Assembly: GCA_964621265.1 (NCBI GenBank)
Contig: CAZULQ010000004.1
Span: 33,146 to 97,145, forward strand
DNA: 64,000 nucleotides
Direction of reading: 5' to 3'
Origin: Porcipelethomonas sp964621265
GTDB taxonomy: Bacteria; Bacillota; Clostridia; Oscillospirales; Ruminococcaceae
Both the position numbers and the translations under genes were made by a program. Below the pieces are notes generated by a model that did not search any database, had not been told where the DNA came from, and saw only the letters and a list, made by a program, of their open reading frames with translations. Positions within the stretch are counted from its first letter, which is position 1. Every line of letters begins with the position of its first letter. Positions 35,924-44,704 of the stretch are shown here, piece by piece.

Positions 35924-37510
35924 CTACTCTCTGGCATCTGTTATTTTTTCTGCAATTTCACGGAATACGGGAGCGGCACATTCGTTTCCGAAGCCTCCGT
36001 CCTCACATAAAACAGTCACAGCATATTTCGGATATGAAAGTGGAAAATACCCTGTAATCCAGCCGTGGCATATCTCCTCACCGTTTTCGTCAAAACGCCC
36101 TGTCTGAGCGGTCGAGGTTTTTCCGGCCGCATGTGTGTTACAGGGACGGGCGTCTGACCTTTCATTCCTGTCAACCGCTTCAATCATAAGGTCCTGAAGT
36201 CTGAACGCTGTAAACCTGTCAAACGCTTCAGTATGTTTTATGGCAGTTTCACTCACAATATTTTCGCCGTCATGTGTTATCCCTTTTATAAGCCTCGGAA
36301 CATAAAGAGTTCCCTCATTGGCAATTGCCGCTGTAAAGGCACAAATCTGCAAAGGTGTTGCAGTAAGCTTTCCCTGTCCGAAGGAGAGATTCGCTTTTTC
36401 GGCGGGAAGCAATAAATCATCAGTAGTCTGGAGAGTACCTCCCGAGGCTGTCATACCGACTGTGAGCGGCATACTCTGTCCGAATCCGAGACGTCTTGCT
36501 GTTTCAAGGAACGCTGCGCTGTCAAGCTTTCTGCACAGCTCGATAAAATAGGTGTTACAGGATTCCGCCATTGCCTTTGTCATATCAAGACTGCCATGTC
36601 CGCTTAAATCATGACATCTGAAAATCTGATTTCCGACTTTAATCGAACCCGTACATTCATAGCTGAAACTTTCATCAATTCCCTGCTCAAAGGCGCAAAG
36701 CGAGGTCACAAGCTTGAAAATCGAGCCGACATTATAGGCGTAAAGACAGCGGTTAATAAGCGGCGAATTTTCGTCAGATACTGCTTCGCCAAGCGTCTCT
36801 ACCGAATACGAAGGAAAGCTTGCCATTGCAAGAATATCACCGCTGTGTATATCCATTACAACAACTGCACCCTTTTGCATTTTCTTCCCTGCCAACTCAC
36901 AGATTTTCTGAATTTCCCTGTCAATTGTCAGCACAACACCCTCTGTCATTTCACTACTGTAATTCACCTGCTTTTCATAGCCGCCGAGCACATGACCATA
37001 ACCATCAACATTATACGTCACGCTGTTTTTCACAGCACAATCACTCAAATAATCGCTGAAGGCATACTCTATCCCCGTAACGCCGCCATTTTCCCCGATA
37101 TATCCGATAATATGCTGTGCTGTCTGATTTTCCCCGTATCTTTGCGGCACTTCAAAAACAGATATATCTTCACTTTCAAATTCATTCTTTGTCACTTCAC
37201 ACACAAACGGTCTAGCATAAACAATACTTTCATAAAATGCTTCCTTGTCAGTTACAAACGGAAGTATTTCCTCCGTCGCTTCCGCACTCGGATTTACGGC
37301 CGCAAAAAAGCGATTTTCCTCATTGACAAGCAGATTAAAGCTCCTGTCGTATATGTTTCCCAGAGTTGTACCTGTATCAAGAGTATACATTCCCTGCGCT
37401 CTTGAAACTGATGAGTACTGCGGATTTTTCACAATCGTAAATATTTTCGCAAACAGAACAAATGCTATAAACATAAAAAGACAGCCGAGAACTGTAATAC
37501 GTTTCTGCAT
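35924..37510 (-). CDS. Class B penicillin-binding protein (transpeptidase) with variant motifs
   Basis: A 528-residue membrane-anchored transpeptidase: membrane helix at about residues 5-25, an N-terminal dimerisation-like region (RAQGMYTLDTGTTLGNIYDR) and a transpeptidase domain from about 215. The active-site serine lies in YNVGSIFKLV (SxxK, with V in place of the usual P), SxN is AESCNTYF, and the third box is AGKTSTAQTG, KTS where KTG is normal. No PASTA domain. Related to SpoVD/PBP2-like enzymes; a sporulation role is possible but unproven. Its ribosome site overlaps a hairpin at 37519-37547. Confidence 0.9.
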   Translation of the reverse strand: MQKRITVLGCLFMFIAFVLFAKIFTIVKNPQYSSVSRAQGMYTLDTGTTLGNIYDRSFNLLVNEENRFFAAVNPSAEATEEILPFVTDKEAFYESIVYARPFVCEVTKNEFESEDISVFEVPQRYGENQTAQHIIGYIGENGGVTGIEYAFSDYLSDCAVKNSVTYNVDGYGHVLGGYEKQVNYSSEMTEGVVLTIDREIQKICELAGKKMQKGAVVVMDIHSGDILAMASFPSYSVETLGEAVSDENSPLINRCLYAYNVGSIFKLVTSLCAFEQGIDESFSYECTGSIKVGNQIFRCHDLSGHGSLDMTKAMAESCNTYFIELCRKLDSAAFLETARRLGFGQSMPLTVGMTASGGTLQTTDDLLLPAEKANLSFGQGKLTATPLQICAFTAAIANEGTLYVPRLIKGITHDGENIVSETAIKHTEAFDRFTAFRLQDLMIEAVDRNERSDARPCNTHAAGKTSTAQTGRFDENGEEICHGWITGYFPLSYPKYAVTVLCEDGGFGNECAAPVFREIAEKITDARE

Positions 37511-37518
37511 AAAAATCC

Positions 37519-37555
37519 CTCCCGATTTATTATGCCAGAATCGGGAGAGATTATA
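37519..37555 (-). promoter_or_regulatory. Extended -10 promoter and hairpin overlapping the PBP ribosome site
   Basis: On the minus strand TGATATAAT (-10 hexamer at 37550-37555) is followed by CTCCCGATT (37539-37547), an 11-base loop, AATCGGGAG (37519-37527), then GGATTTTT and the PBP ATG. The second arm contains the ribosome site. The hairpin plus T-run also looks like a terminator for the upstream GH3 gene. No good -35 hexamer is visible. Confidence 0.5.
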
Positions 37556-39820
37556 TCATCTTTTATTTAATTTTTCTACGAGTTCCTTTACTTCTTCATA
37601 AGTAATTCTGCCGTCACTCATGCAAGCCATAACTCTCATCGGGTTATCCTTAAGCATTGCTTCAATCATATGCTTTGTGCTCTCACCCATTTCGTTGCCT
37701 TCCTCATTACCCGACATCTTGTCAAGGTAAATCGCAGTATAAGGCTCTGTGTACTGCTTTGCATCCTCATCTTCCAGAAGGTCACCAAAGGTTGTATTGA
37801 GAGTATAGTGACGTGGAAGCTTTACTGTCGATTCAACAGATACAGTTTCGCACAGAACAATATTGCGGGAGGATTTGCCTATCTGAATTTCAAACTCTCC
37901 GCTTTCAACGTGCCAGTCGGAAATATCAGTATTATAGTAAGCAAATGCACGCTTATCAAGAGTGAATGTTACAGTCTTTTCCTCATTCGGTTCAAGATAA
38001 ATCTTTTCAAAACCTCTGAGCTCACGCACAGGTCTTATAACCTTGCTTTCCTTGTCAGAAACATAAAGCTGTACGATTTCCTTGCCCGGCATCTTGCCTG
38101 TGTTTTTAACCTTCACAGTTACAGTCAGCGTATCTGTGTCCTTGATATTGTCGGAACTAAGTGTAAATCCGCTGTATTCAAACTGCGTATAGCTGAGTCC
38201 GTGTCCGAACGGGAACAGAACTTCCATTTCCTTTTTGTCATAATAACGATAACCGACAAAAATGCCCTCTGTGTAGGTTGTATTGTCACCCTCGCCCGGG
38301 AATGTAAGATATGACGGATTGTCAGACAGCTTTTTCGGGAATGTCTCACCAAGCTTACCACATGGGTTTGCGTTTCCGAAAAGAATATCAACTTCAGCCC
38401 CGCCAACACTCTGTCCGCCGAGATATGCTTCCAGAATACCCTTAACATCATCTGCCCACGGCATTTCAATCGGCGAACCGTTATGAAGTACCACAACAGT
38501 ATCCGGCTGAGCCTTACAGACTTCAGCAATAAGTCTGTTCTGATTTTCAGGCATTTTCATGTGCTCTCTGTCAAAACCCTCAGACTCATATGAGTCCGGC
38601 AGTCCCGCAAAAATCACAGCCTTATCCGCATTTTTAGCGGCGCTTACCGCCTCAGCTATCAGTGCTTCGTCAATGCTGTCATCAGAGCTGTTATAGCCCC
38701 TTGAATATGTCACATCACATATATTCTTTACAGCGTCGAGCGCACTTACAGTTCCACACACATTTATATGCGAACTACCGCCGCCCTGAAAACGTGGCTT
38801 TTCTGCAAATTCACCGATAAAAGCAATCTTTTCAGACTTTGAAAGAGGAAGTATATCATCATCGTTTTTGAGAAGCACCATACATTCCTTTTCAATTTCA
38901 CAGGCAAGCTGTGAATCCTTTTCCTTGTCCCAGACTGCATTTTCTTTTTTGTTTTCGAGATATCTGTAAATAACATCAAGTATTCTCTCAACTGCTCTGT
39001 CAAGAATTTTTTCATCAAGACTTCCGTCCTGTACTGCCTTTACAATCAGATTATCAGTATATCCGCCGCTTGCAGGCATTTCAAGTTCAAGCCCTGCTTC
39101 AAGGCAGTCTACTCTCTCATTAACTGCTCCCCAGTCGCTGACAACAAAGCCGTCAAAGCCCCATTCGTTTCTGAGAACATCCGTCAAAAGCCACGGATGC
39201 TCACAGGTATATGTGCCGTTAAGTCTGTTGTAGGAACACATAACTGTCCAAGGCTTAGCCTCCCTGACAGCAGTCTCAAAGCTTGCAAGATAAATTTCCC
39301 TGAGCGTTCTCTCGTCAACCTTTGCATCAATTGACATACGTCTGTTTTCCTGATTGTTTACAGCAAAATGCTTAAGGCTTGAACCTACATTCTGAGACTG
39401 AACTCCCTTGATGTGATTAGTTGCCATCTGTGACGAAAGATAAGGGTCCTCAGAAAAATATTCAAAGTTTCTTCCGCAGACAGGTGAACGCTTTATGTTC
39501 GCTCCGGGTCCTAAAATAACGCTGATATTTTCAGCCTGACAGGCATTTCCGAGAGCCTGTCCCATTTTGTAGATAAGCTCTCTGTCAAAGGAGCATGCGA
39601 GTGCGCATGCCGCAGGAAAGCAGACTGCTTTAATACTGACATTTACACCGAGATGGTCGGATTCATAATCCTGCTTACGAAGTCCGTGAGGACCGTCACA
39701 CACCATAACAGATGGTATTCCAAGACGCTCAACAGCTTTTGTATGCCAGAAATCGCTTCCCGAACAAAGTCCCGCCTTTTCTTCAAGCGTCATTTCAGAA
39801 ACAAGTTCTTTTACATTCAT
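37556..39820 (-). CDS. Glycoside hydrolase family 3, beta-glucosidase type
   Basis: A 754-residue cytoplasmic exo-glycosidase; there is no signal peptide. The GH3 N-terminal barrel contains DGPHGLRKQ at about residue 36, KHFAVNNQENRR at about 151 and the nucleophile aspartate in GFVVSDWGAVNE at about 230. The C-terminal sandwich (about 310-545) and a fibronectin-like domain (about 580-660, VKVKNTGKMPGKEIVQLYV) follow, then an extra 70-residue helical tail. ATG 39820 has GGAGAGG nine bases upstream, so I reject the start 12 codons earlier. Confidence 0.94.
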   Translation of the reverse strand: MNVKELVSEMTLEEKAGLCSGSDFWHTKAVERLGIPSVMVCDGPHGLRKQDYESDHLGVNVSIKAVCFPAACALACSFDRELIYKMGQALGNACQAENISVILGPGANIKRSPVCGRNFEYFSEDPYLSSQMATNHIKGVQSQNVGSSLKHFAVNNQENRRMSIDAKVDERTLREIYLASFETAVREAKPWTVMCSYNRLNGTYTCEHPWLLTDVLRNEWGFDGFVVSDWGAVNERVDCLEAGLELEMPASGGYTDNLIVKAVQDGSLDEKILDRAVERILDVIYRYLENKKENAVWDKEKDSQLACEIEKECMVLLKNDDDILPLSKSEKIAFIGEFAEKPRFQGGGSSHINVCGTVSALDAVKNICDVTYSRGYNSSDDSIDEALIAEAVSAAKNADKAVIFAGLPDSYESEGFDREHMKMPENQNRLIAEVCKAQPDTVVVLHNGSPIEMPWADDVKGILEAYLGGQSVGGAEVDILFGNANPCGKLGETFPKKLSDNPSYLTFPGEGDNTTYTEGIFVGYRYYDKKEMEVLFPFGHGLSYTQFEYSGFTLSSDNIKDTDTLTVTVKVKNTGKMPGKEIVQLYVSDKESKVIRPVRELRGFEKIYLEPNEEKTVTFTLDKRAFAYYNTDISDWHVESGEFEIQIGKSSRNIVLCETVSVESTVKLPRHYTLNTTFGDLLEDEDAKQYTEPYTAIYLDKMSGNEEGNEMGESTKHMIEAMLKDNPMRVMACMSDGRITYEEVKELVEKLNKR

Positions 39821-39821
39821 A

Positions 39822-40199
39822 TTACAATACCTCTCCGTCAAGATACAAAAGCTCAATATCGCCGTCTACAAAACCGATACCTATCGCCTTTGCTGCTTTG
39901 AGTACATCAGCGTATTTTCCGTCCTCAAGATACTCCTTGATACATTCCGCAAACTGCTTCTGAGCATTCTCCCAGTCTCCGACTTCATCAGTCATTTCTA
40001 TGTAGCATATTTCTTCCTCTGACGAATAAACCTCACTGCATGCCCAGTCGGGGTCGTCCTTGTCAAATTCATCAGAACCTATAAGCTGTAAGTCATAGGT
40101 TTCATCGCCCTCGTAGAGATTTATGTTGTATGCAATAATGCTTTCGGGCATATCCTCAAGGTCAAGGCTGTCGAGCCATTCTTCAATTTCTTCGTACAT
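39822..40199 (-). CDS. Uncharacterised small acidic protein
   Basis: A 125-residue protein I do not recognise. It is strongly acidic, with no signal, membrane segment or cysteine cluster; it has one Cys pair far apart (WACSEVY, AECIKEY). Helical and strand segments alternate (IIAYNINLYEGDETYDLQLIG, ICYIEMTDEVGDWENAQKQF). The ATG at 40199 is preceded by AAAGGAGG, a strong site, and the gene lies 13 bases after dtd and touches GH3, so it is translated as part of this operon. Confidence 0.75.
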   Translation of the reverse strand: MYEEIEEWLDSLDLEDMPESIIAYNINLYEGDETYDLQLIGSDEFDKDDPDWACSEVYSSEEEICYIEMTDEVGDWENAQKQFAECIKEYLEDGKYADVLKAAKAIGIGFVDGDIELLYLDGEVL

Positions 40200-40212
40200 A
40201 TTTCTGCCTCCT

Positions 40213-40653
40213 TTAAATATCTTCAAGTATTACAGTAAAAGGGCCATCGTTTAAGAGTTCAACCTTCATGTCTGCACCGAAAACTCCCTTTTCAACGACA
40301 GGCACCTGTTTTCTGCATTCTTCCACAAAGTATTCATAAAGTCTCTCTGCCTCATAAGGCTTGCCTGCCTGAATAAAGTTCGGACGGTTTCCCTTTCGGC
40401 AGTCGGCATAAAGCGTAAACTGAGAAATCACAAGCATTTCGCCGCCGACATCTGCAAGTGAAAGATTTATTTTATCATTCTCATCCGAGAAAATCCTCAT
40501 CTTGACAATTTTATTCACGAGCCTGTCAGCATCAGCCTCCGTGTCTCCCTGACCTACTCCGAGAAGCACAAGAAAACCATTTCTGATTTCGCCCTTTATC
40601 TCTCCGTCAACCTTAACTGAAGCATGAGTTACTCTCTGTACTACCGCTTTCAT
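40213..40653 (-). CDS. dtd: D-aminoacyl-tRNA deacylase
   Basis: A 146-residue enzyme that removes D-amino acids from mischarged tRNA. It begins MKAVVQRVTHASVKVDGE and contains SQFTLYADCRKGNRPNF (about residues 78-94, the active-site block) and NDGPFTVILE at the C-terminus, the GP-containing motif. Length matches DTD (about 145). Confidence 0.97.
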   Translation of the reverse strand: MKAVVQRVTHASVKVDGEIKGEIRNGFLVLLGVGQGDTEADADRLVNKIVKMRIFSDENDKINLSLADVGGEMLVISQFTLYADCRKGNRPNFIQAGKPYEAERLYEYFVEECRKQVPVVEKGVFGADMKVELLNDGPFTVILEDI

Positions 40654-40665
40654 TTTTTTCTCCTT

Positions 40666-41061
40666 TCAATCACTCATTATCTTAACGTAAAACTTCCTGT
40701 TTCTCGGTCCGTCATATTCACAGAAGTAAATCCCCTGCCATGTCCCGAGGAGAAGTCTGCCGTCCTCTATAATAACGTTCACACTACTTCCTGTTGTAAG
40801 TGTTTTAAGATGTGCCGCGGAGTTTCCCTCCATGTGTCTGAACTTCGGTCTGTCAGGATATGTGCAATTCAAAGCATAAAGCAAATCCGTCACAACATCC
40901 GGGTCAGCATTTTCATTTATTGTAATCCCGGCTGTCGTATGCGGACAGAAAACAGTACACATACCGCTTTTGACGCCACTTTCAGAAACAGCGTTCCTGA
41001 CCTGTGAGGTTATATTTATAAAGTCCTCCGTCGGAGTTTTCAAATCAAACCTGTATAACAT
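40666..41061 (-). CDS. YjbQ/UPF0047 family protein
   Basis: A 131-residue trimeric beta protein of the YjbQ family, some members of which have thiamine phosphate synthase activity. The family block CPHTTAGITINENADPDV is at about residues 40-57, and the ending LGTWQGIYFCEYDGPRNRK carries the conserved histidine-poor variant of the second motif. ATG 41061 follows GGAGG and overlaps the end of the glycosylase gene by 17 bases. Function in this organism is open. Confidence 0.9.
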   Translation of the reverse strand: MLYRFDLKTPTEDFINITSQVRNAVSESGVKSGMCTVFCPHTTAGITINENADPDVVTDLLYALNCTYPDRPKFRHMEGNSAAHLKTLTTGSSVNVIIEDGRLLLGTWQGIYFCEYDGPRNRKFYVKIMSD

Positions 41062-41587
41062 TTTCGCTTTCCTCCGTTTCGCTGTCAAGTATAAAACGCC
41101 ATGGCTTTGCCGCCCATTCTTCGCCTGCGTAATCTATCCCGACACGCTTGTCTGTACGCAGATTAAAACGTTTTCCGTCGTCCTCAATCCACAGCCTTTC
41201 ATTATCAGAAAAGCTTTCACCGTTAAAGCTTTTGTCAACCTGCAGACGCTTTGTAAGTCTTGCAGGACCTTCAAAACCCTCACCTGCCCTGAAAAGCACA
41301 CCCTGAGGCTGTTCCTTTTCTCCGCTTATAACATTCATAAGCCAGTGCATACCGTAGCAGAGATAAACATAAATTATTCCGCTTTCACGATATAGAATTT
41401 CCGTTCTCGGAGTTCTGCCCTTTGAGGCGTGACACGCCTTATCCTCGACGCCTCTGTAAGCTTCCGTCTCGGTAATGCGGACTCTTATTTCCTCACCGTT
41501 ATCAAGTTTGCGGACAATCACCTTTCCGACTAAATCGGGGGCAAGCTCCAGGCAGTCCCTATGAAAAAAATCATTATTCAGTTTCAT
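41045..41587 (-). CDS. DNA-3-methyladenine glycosylase (AAG/MPG family)
   Basis: A 180-residue base-excision repair enzyme. It has DFFHRDCLELAPDLVGKVIV at the start, the catalytic glutamate and DNA-intercalating region in ITETEAYRGVEDKACHASKG (about residues 38-57) and GIIYVYLCYGMHWLMNVI (about 70-87). Length is usual for bacterial AAG. It overlaps the end of rqcH by four bases. Confidence 0.95.
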   Translation of the reverse strand: MKLNNDFFHRDCLELAPDLVGKVIVRKLDNGEEIRVRITETEAYRGVEDKACHASKGRTPRTEILYRESGIIYVYLCYGMHWLMNVISGEKEQPQGVLFRAGEGFEGPARLTKRLQVDKSFNGESFSDNERLWIEDDGKRFNLRTDKRVGIDYAGEEWAAKPWRFILDSETEESENVIQV

Positions 41588-43335
41588 TTTCTAAGCCTTT
41601 CCGCAAGCTCCTTATCAGGGTTTACATACGCTGTTTTATTGTTTGAGAATATCACCATTCCCGGCTTTGAGCCGACAGGCTTTTTGACAAATTTATCAAG
41701 GCAGTAGTCAACAGGCACCTGTGCCGAAGCCGACGCCTTACTGTTGACAGCCGCAATTATTGCCGCCTCCTCGATTGTCCTGTCAGGCGGAGTTTCACCG
41801 TTTGTCACGATTATAACATGAGAGCCTGCGATATTATGCGTATGCAGCCATATATCCGTTTTTGCTGCAGTTTTCATGGTAAGCTTATCATTTTGCTTGT
41901 TGTTTCGTCCCGCAAGAATTGTATATCCGTCGCTTGAAACATACTCATGCGGCGGCTGACTTTTCGGCGGTTTCCCTTTGAGGCGTACCGCTCTGATATA
42001 ACCCTGTTCCGCAAGCTCCATACGAAGCTCATTTACTTCATTTTCGCTGTTTGCACGGGTAAGTGCATCAAAAACGCTGTCGATATATTCAAGTTCCTCT
42101 TCACCAAGCTTTATCTGCTCAGCAAGCTTTTTTTCTGCTGTGACGGATTTACGATATAGCGCATAATACTTCTGAGCGTTCTGTGACGGTGAAAGTCTTT
42201 CATCAAGCTTTATTTCAATCTGCGGACAGTTTTCGTCGTAGAAATTTTCAAGGGTAACAGAAGTATCACCCTTCTGAAGTCTGTAAATATTCGCAGAAAG
42301 CAGGTCACCAAGAAGCTTCATTTCATCTTTCTTCTCGCAGTCACGAAGCTCATCACGCTGATTTGCAAGGCGCTTTGTAATACGTTCTGTTGTATTCACA
42401 AGCAGTCTGAAAAGGTCATTCGCACGCTGCTTCAAGCGTGAAATCTTATCCCTTTCCGCATAGAAAAAGTCAAGCAGTCCGCTTGCACTTTCAAGCTCCT
42501 TTGTAATCATAAGCGCGCCATACTGCGAAAGTCTCACAAAAGAAAAATCCTTGAGCATTCCGTCACGGGTCTGCACAACTGTATAACAGCATTCACCCGA
42601 CAAAAGAGCCTGCTTTGACTGTCCTATCGCAAATGCAAGCCTGTCCTTTAATTCATCGTCAAGCTCATCTGTACGAAGTTCATTTCCTCTTGCGGCATAG
42701 TGCGCCCATTCACGCGCAAGCACAGGTGAAATACCCTCAAAAACGCTTATAAGTCCCTTTGAAAGGTCGCCCGGTTTCATACGCTCAAAAGCAGCCCTCA
42801 TTTCAGAGTCCTCCGAATGTACAAACGAAATTCTGTCATCTCTCGGAGGCATTTCGTATTTCATGCCGGGCAATACAAGTCTCTCCCTTGACATCTCTTC
42901 ATCAACACGCTTTATACTGTCGATAATTCGTCCGTCATTGTTTATGGCAATAAGATTTGAATACTTGCCCATTATCTCGCAGGCAAGCGTTATTGTCACA
43001 GGGTCACCAAGCTCATTAATGCAGTTAAAGTCAAGGAAAAGAATTCTCTCAAGACCGTCCTGTCTCACGGCCGCAAGCTTTCCTCCGCCGATATGCTTTC
43101 TCATCAGCATACAGAACATAGGAGGCTGCATAGGATTATCCACCTGGGTCTGTGTTATATGGACTCTTGCACTATTGGCAGATGCAGAAATCAGAAGCTT
43201 AAAGCCTCCCCTGACTGTTCTTATTGATATTATAATTTCCTCTCTCGACGGCTGATAAACCTTATCAACACGTCCGCCGACAAGAGTCTGAAGCTCGTTT
43301 TTCACCGCATAGAGAAATGCGCCGTCAAGTGCCAT
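41584..43335 (-). CDS. rqcH: Ribosome quality-control protein RqcH (NFACT family)
   Basis: A 583-residue protein that adds alanine tails to nascent chains on obstructed 50S subunits. The NFACT-N domain opens MALDGAFLYAVKNEL; a long coiled coil (about residues 285-440) is followed by the NFACT-R domain with DIWLHTHNIAGSHVIIV at about residue 480 and YCLDKFVKKPVGSKPGMVIF. Older annotations call this family fibronectin-binding protein. It follows rlmA by two bases. Confidence 0.95.
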   Translation of the reverse strand: MALDGAFLYAVKNELQTLVGGRVDKVYQPSREEIIISIRTVRGGFKLLISASANSARVHITQTQVDNPMQPPMFCMLMRKHIGGGKLAAVRQDGLERILFLDFNCINELGDPVTITLACEIMGKYSNLIAINNDGRIIDSIKRVDEEMSRERLVLPGMKYEMPPRDDRISFVHSEDSEMRAAFERMKPGDLSKGLISVFEGISPVLAREWAHYAARGNELRTDELDDELKDRLAFAIGQSKQALLSGECCYTVVQTRDGMLKDFSFVRLSQYGALMITKELESASGLLDFFYAERDKISRLKQRANDLFRLLVNTTERITKRLANQRDELRDCEKKDEMKLLGDLLSANIYRLQKGDTSVTLENFYDENCPQIEIKLDERLSPSQNAQKYYALYRKSVTAEKKLAEQIKLGEEELEYIDSVFDALTRANSENEVNELRMELAEQGYIRAVRLKGKPPKSQPPHEYVSSDGYTILAGRNNKQNDKLTMKTAAKTDIWLHTHNIAGSHVIIVTNGETPPDRTIEEAAIIAAVNSKASASAQVPVDYCLDKFVKKPVGSKPGMVIFSNNKTAYVNPDKELAERLRK

Positions 43336-43337
43336 AG

Positions 43338-44177
43338 TTACTCTCCTTTTTTCCTGTAAATCAGTATTTTGAATGATGTTGTAGTTTCAAGTGAATCAAG
43401 TTTCTCAAGCTTTTGTTTATCTTCAGGTCTTGTATTGTAATAATAAGGCGTCATCGTAAAAAGACTTGCAATATCCTCACGGGTTTCAAGAAAAATCTTC
43501 CTTTCAGGTACATCAGCCGCTTCAAGCAGTTCAAAGCCATCAAGGGCGTAGTCCTTCACCTGATTTTCATACGGTGTTTCATAGAGTACACATTTTAGCT
43601 CCCAGAGGTGTCTCTTATCAGGAATTACCATAAAAAGCAATCCGTCATCGGCAAGTACCCTAAGAAATTCCTCGGCGCAAAACGGTGAAAACACGGACAG
43701 AAGAACGTTGACGCTCCTGTCTGACACCGGCATGTGAAAAACACTTGCCGCCGAATATTCTATATTGTTTTTACCGCTCTTTGCCGCAAAATCAGCCGCA
43801 TTCTTGGATATGTCAAAGCCGCCTGCCATAAGGCTTACGCCTTTTTCGAGCAAAGCTTCTGCCACCTTTTCGGTATAGTACCCCTCACCACTGCCTGCGT
43901 CGAGCATGGTTACATTGTTTCCGCTGTATTTACACACAAGACTGCTGAGCGTATCTGCAAGATTTGCATAATACCCACGACTTAAAAATTCTCTGCGGGC
44001 TCTCACCATGAGTTTATTGTCGCCAGGAAGCTTTGAATTCATTCTGTCAGACGTCAGCAGATTTACATAACCACTCTTTGCCATATCAAAGCAATGATTC
44101 TTTTTACATTTATATGTTCTGCCTGCAATTTCAAGTTCATTTCCGCAGACAGGACATGAAAATATACTTTTACACAT
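43338..44177 (-). CDS. 23S rRNA (guanine-N1)-methyltransferase, RlmA family
   Basis: A 279-residue S-adenosylmethionine enzyme. An N-terminal zinc finger is formed by CPVC at about residues 8-11 and CKKNHC at about 22-27, then NLLTSDRMNSKLPGDN, and the cofactor motif MLDAGSGEGYYTEKVAEAL at about 90. VLLSVFSPFCAEEFLRVL is motif IV. This fits RlmA(I/II), which methylates G745 or G748. The ATG at 44177 overlaps the nif3 stop; its first 59 bases lie in the duplicated segment. Confidence 0.92.
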   Translation of the reverse strand: MCKSIFSCPVCGNELEIAGRTYKCKKNHCFDMAKSGYVNLLTSDRMNSKLPGDNKLMVRARREFLSRGYYANLADTLSSLVCKYSGNNVTMLDAGSGEGYYTEKVAEALLEKGVSLMAGGFDISKNAADFAAKSGKNNIEYSAASVFHMPVSDRSVNVLLSVFSPFCAEEFLRVLADDGLLFMVIPDKRHLWELKCVLYETPYENQVKDYALDGFELLEAADVPERKIFLETREDIASLFTMTPYYYNTRPEDKQKLEKLDSLETTTSFKILIYRKKGE

Positions 44178-44411
44178 ACTCAACAGGGTCTCCGTTCATT
44201 TCAGACATTACAAACTCAATGTCAGGGAAATCAGCCGCAAGCATTCTGCAAAGAGTTTCCATACCCGGATTTTCTGTGTGATAATGACCACAGTCAAACA
44301 CACTAAGTCCCATTCTCTTTGCAAGCAGCCACTTATCGTGGTGAATTTCAGATGTTATGTAAGCGTCAGCGCCCATCATTGCGGCAGTTTTTACAAAGTC
44401 TCCTCCGCTTC
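44119..44411. repeat. Tandem duplication, copy 1 (293 bp)
   Basis: Identical to 44412-44704 by direct reading. It covers the first 59 bases of rlmA and the last 240 bases or so of nif3. The flanking CTG at 44119, 44412 and 44705 is a three-base microhomology at the junctions. Confidence 0.95.
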
Positions 44412-44433
44412 CTGCCTGCAATTTCAAGTTCAT
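44170..44433 (-). pseudogene. nif3 3' fragment left by the duplication
   Basis: An open frame of 87 codons whose residues 9-87 are identical to the C-terminus of the full Nif3 domain (GSGGDFVKTAAMMGADAY onward); the first eight residues come from the rlmA stub read in another frame. It has no ribosome site of its own that I can see and lacks most of the metal-binding fold, so I call it a remnant. Confidence 0.85.
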
Positions 44434-44704
44434 TTCCGCAGACAGGACATGAAAATATACTTTTACACATACTCAACAGGGTCTCCGTTCATTTCAGACA
44501 TTACAAACTCAATGTCAGGGAAATCAGCCGCAAGCATTCTGCAAAGAGTTTCCATACCCGGATTTTCTGTGTGATAATGACCACAGTCAAACACACTAAG
44601 TCCCATTCTCTTTGCAAGCAGCCACTTATCGTGGTGAATTTCAGATGTTATGTAAGCGTCAGCGCCCATCATTGCGGCAGTTTTTACAAAGTCTCCTCCG
44701 CTTC
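44412..44704. repeat. Tandem duplication, copy 2 (293 bp)
   Basis: Second identical copy, directly abutting copy 1. It holds the functional 3' end of nif3 and a stub of rlmA. From the stub's ATG (44470) a 34-codon frame runs into nif3 sequence out of frame and encodes a chance CPVC...CKNC peptide. Confidence 0.95.

Noticed and set aside
36611..37405. 264-codon open frame on the plus strand
   Set aside because: Antisense shadow of the class B PBP gene; no ribosome site, composition without protein-like domains.
44371..44470. Small two-CxxC zinc peptide gene
   Set aside because: It arises only at the duplication junction by reading nif3 out of frame; a by-product, not an evolved gene.
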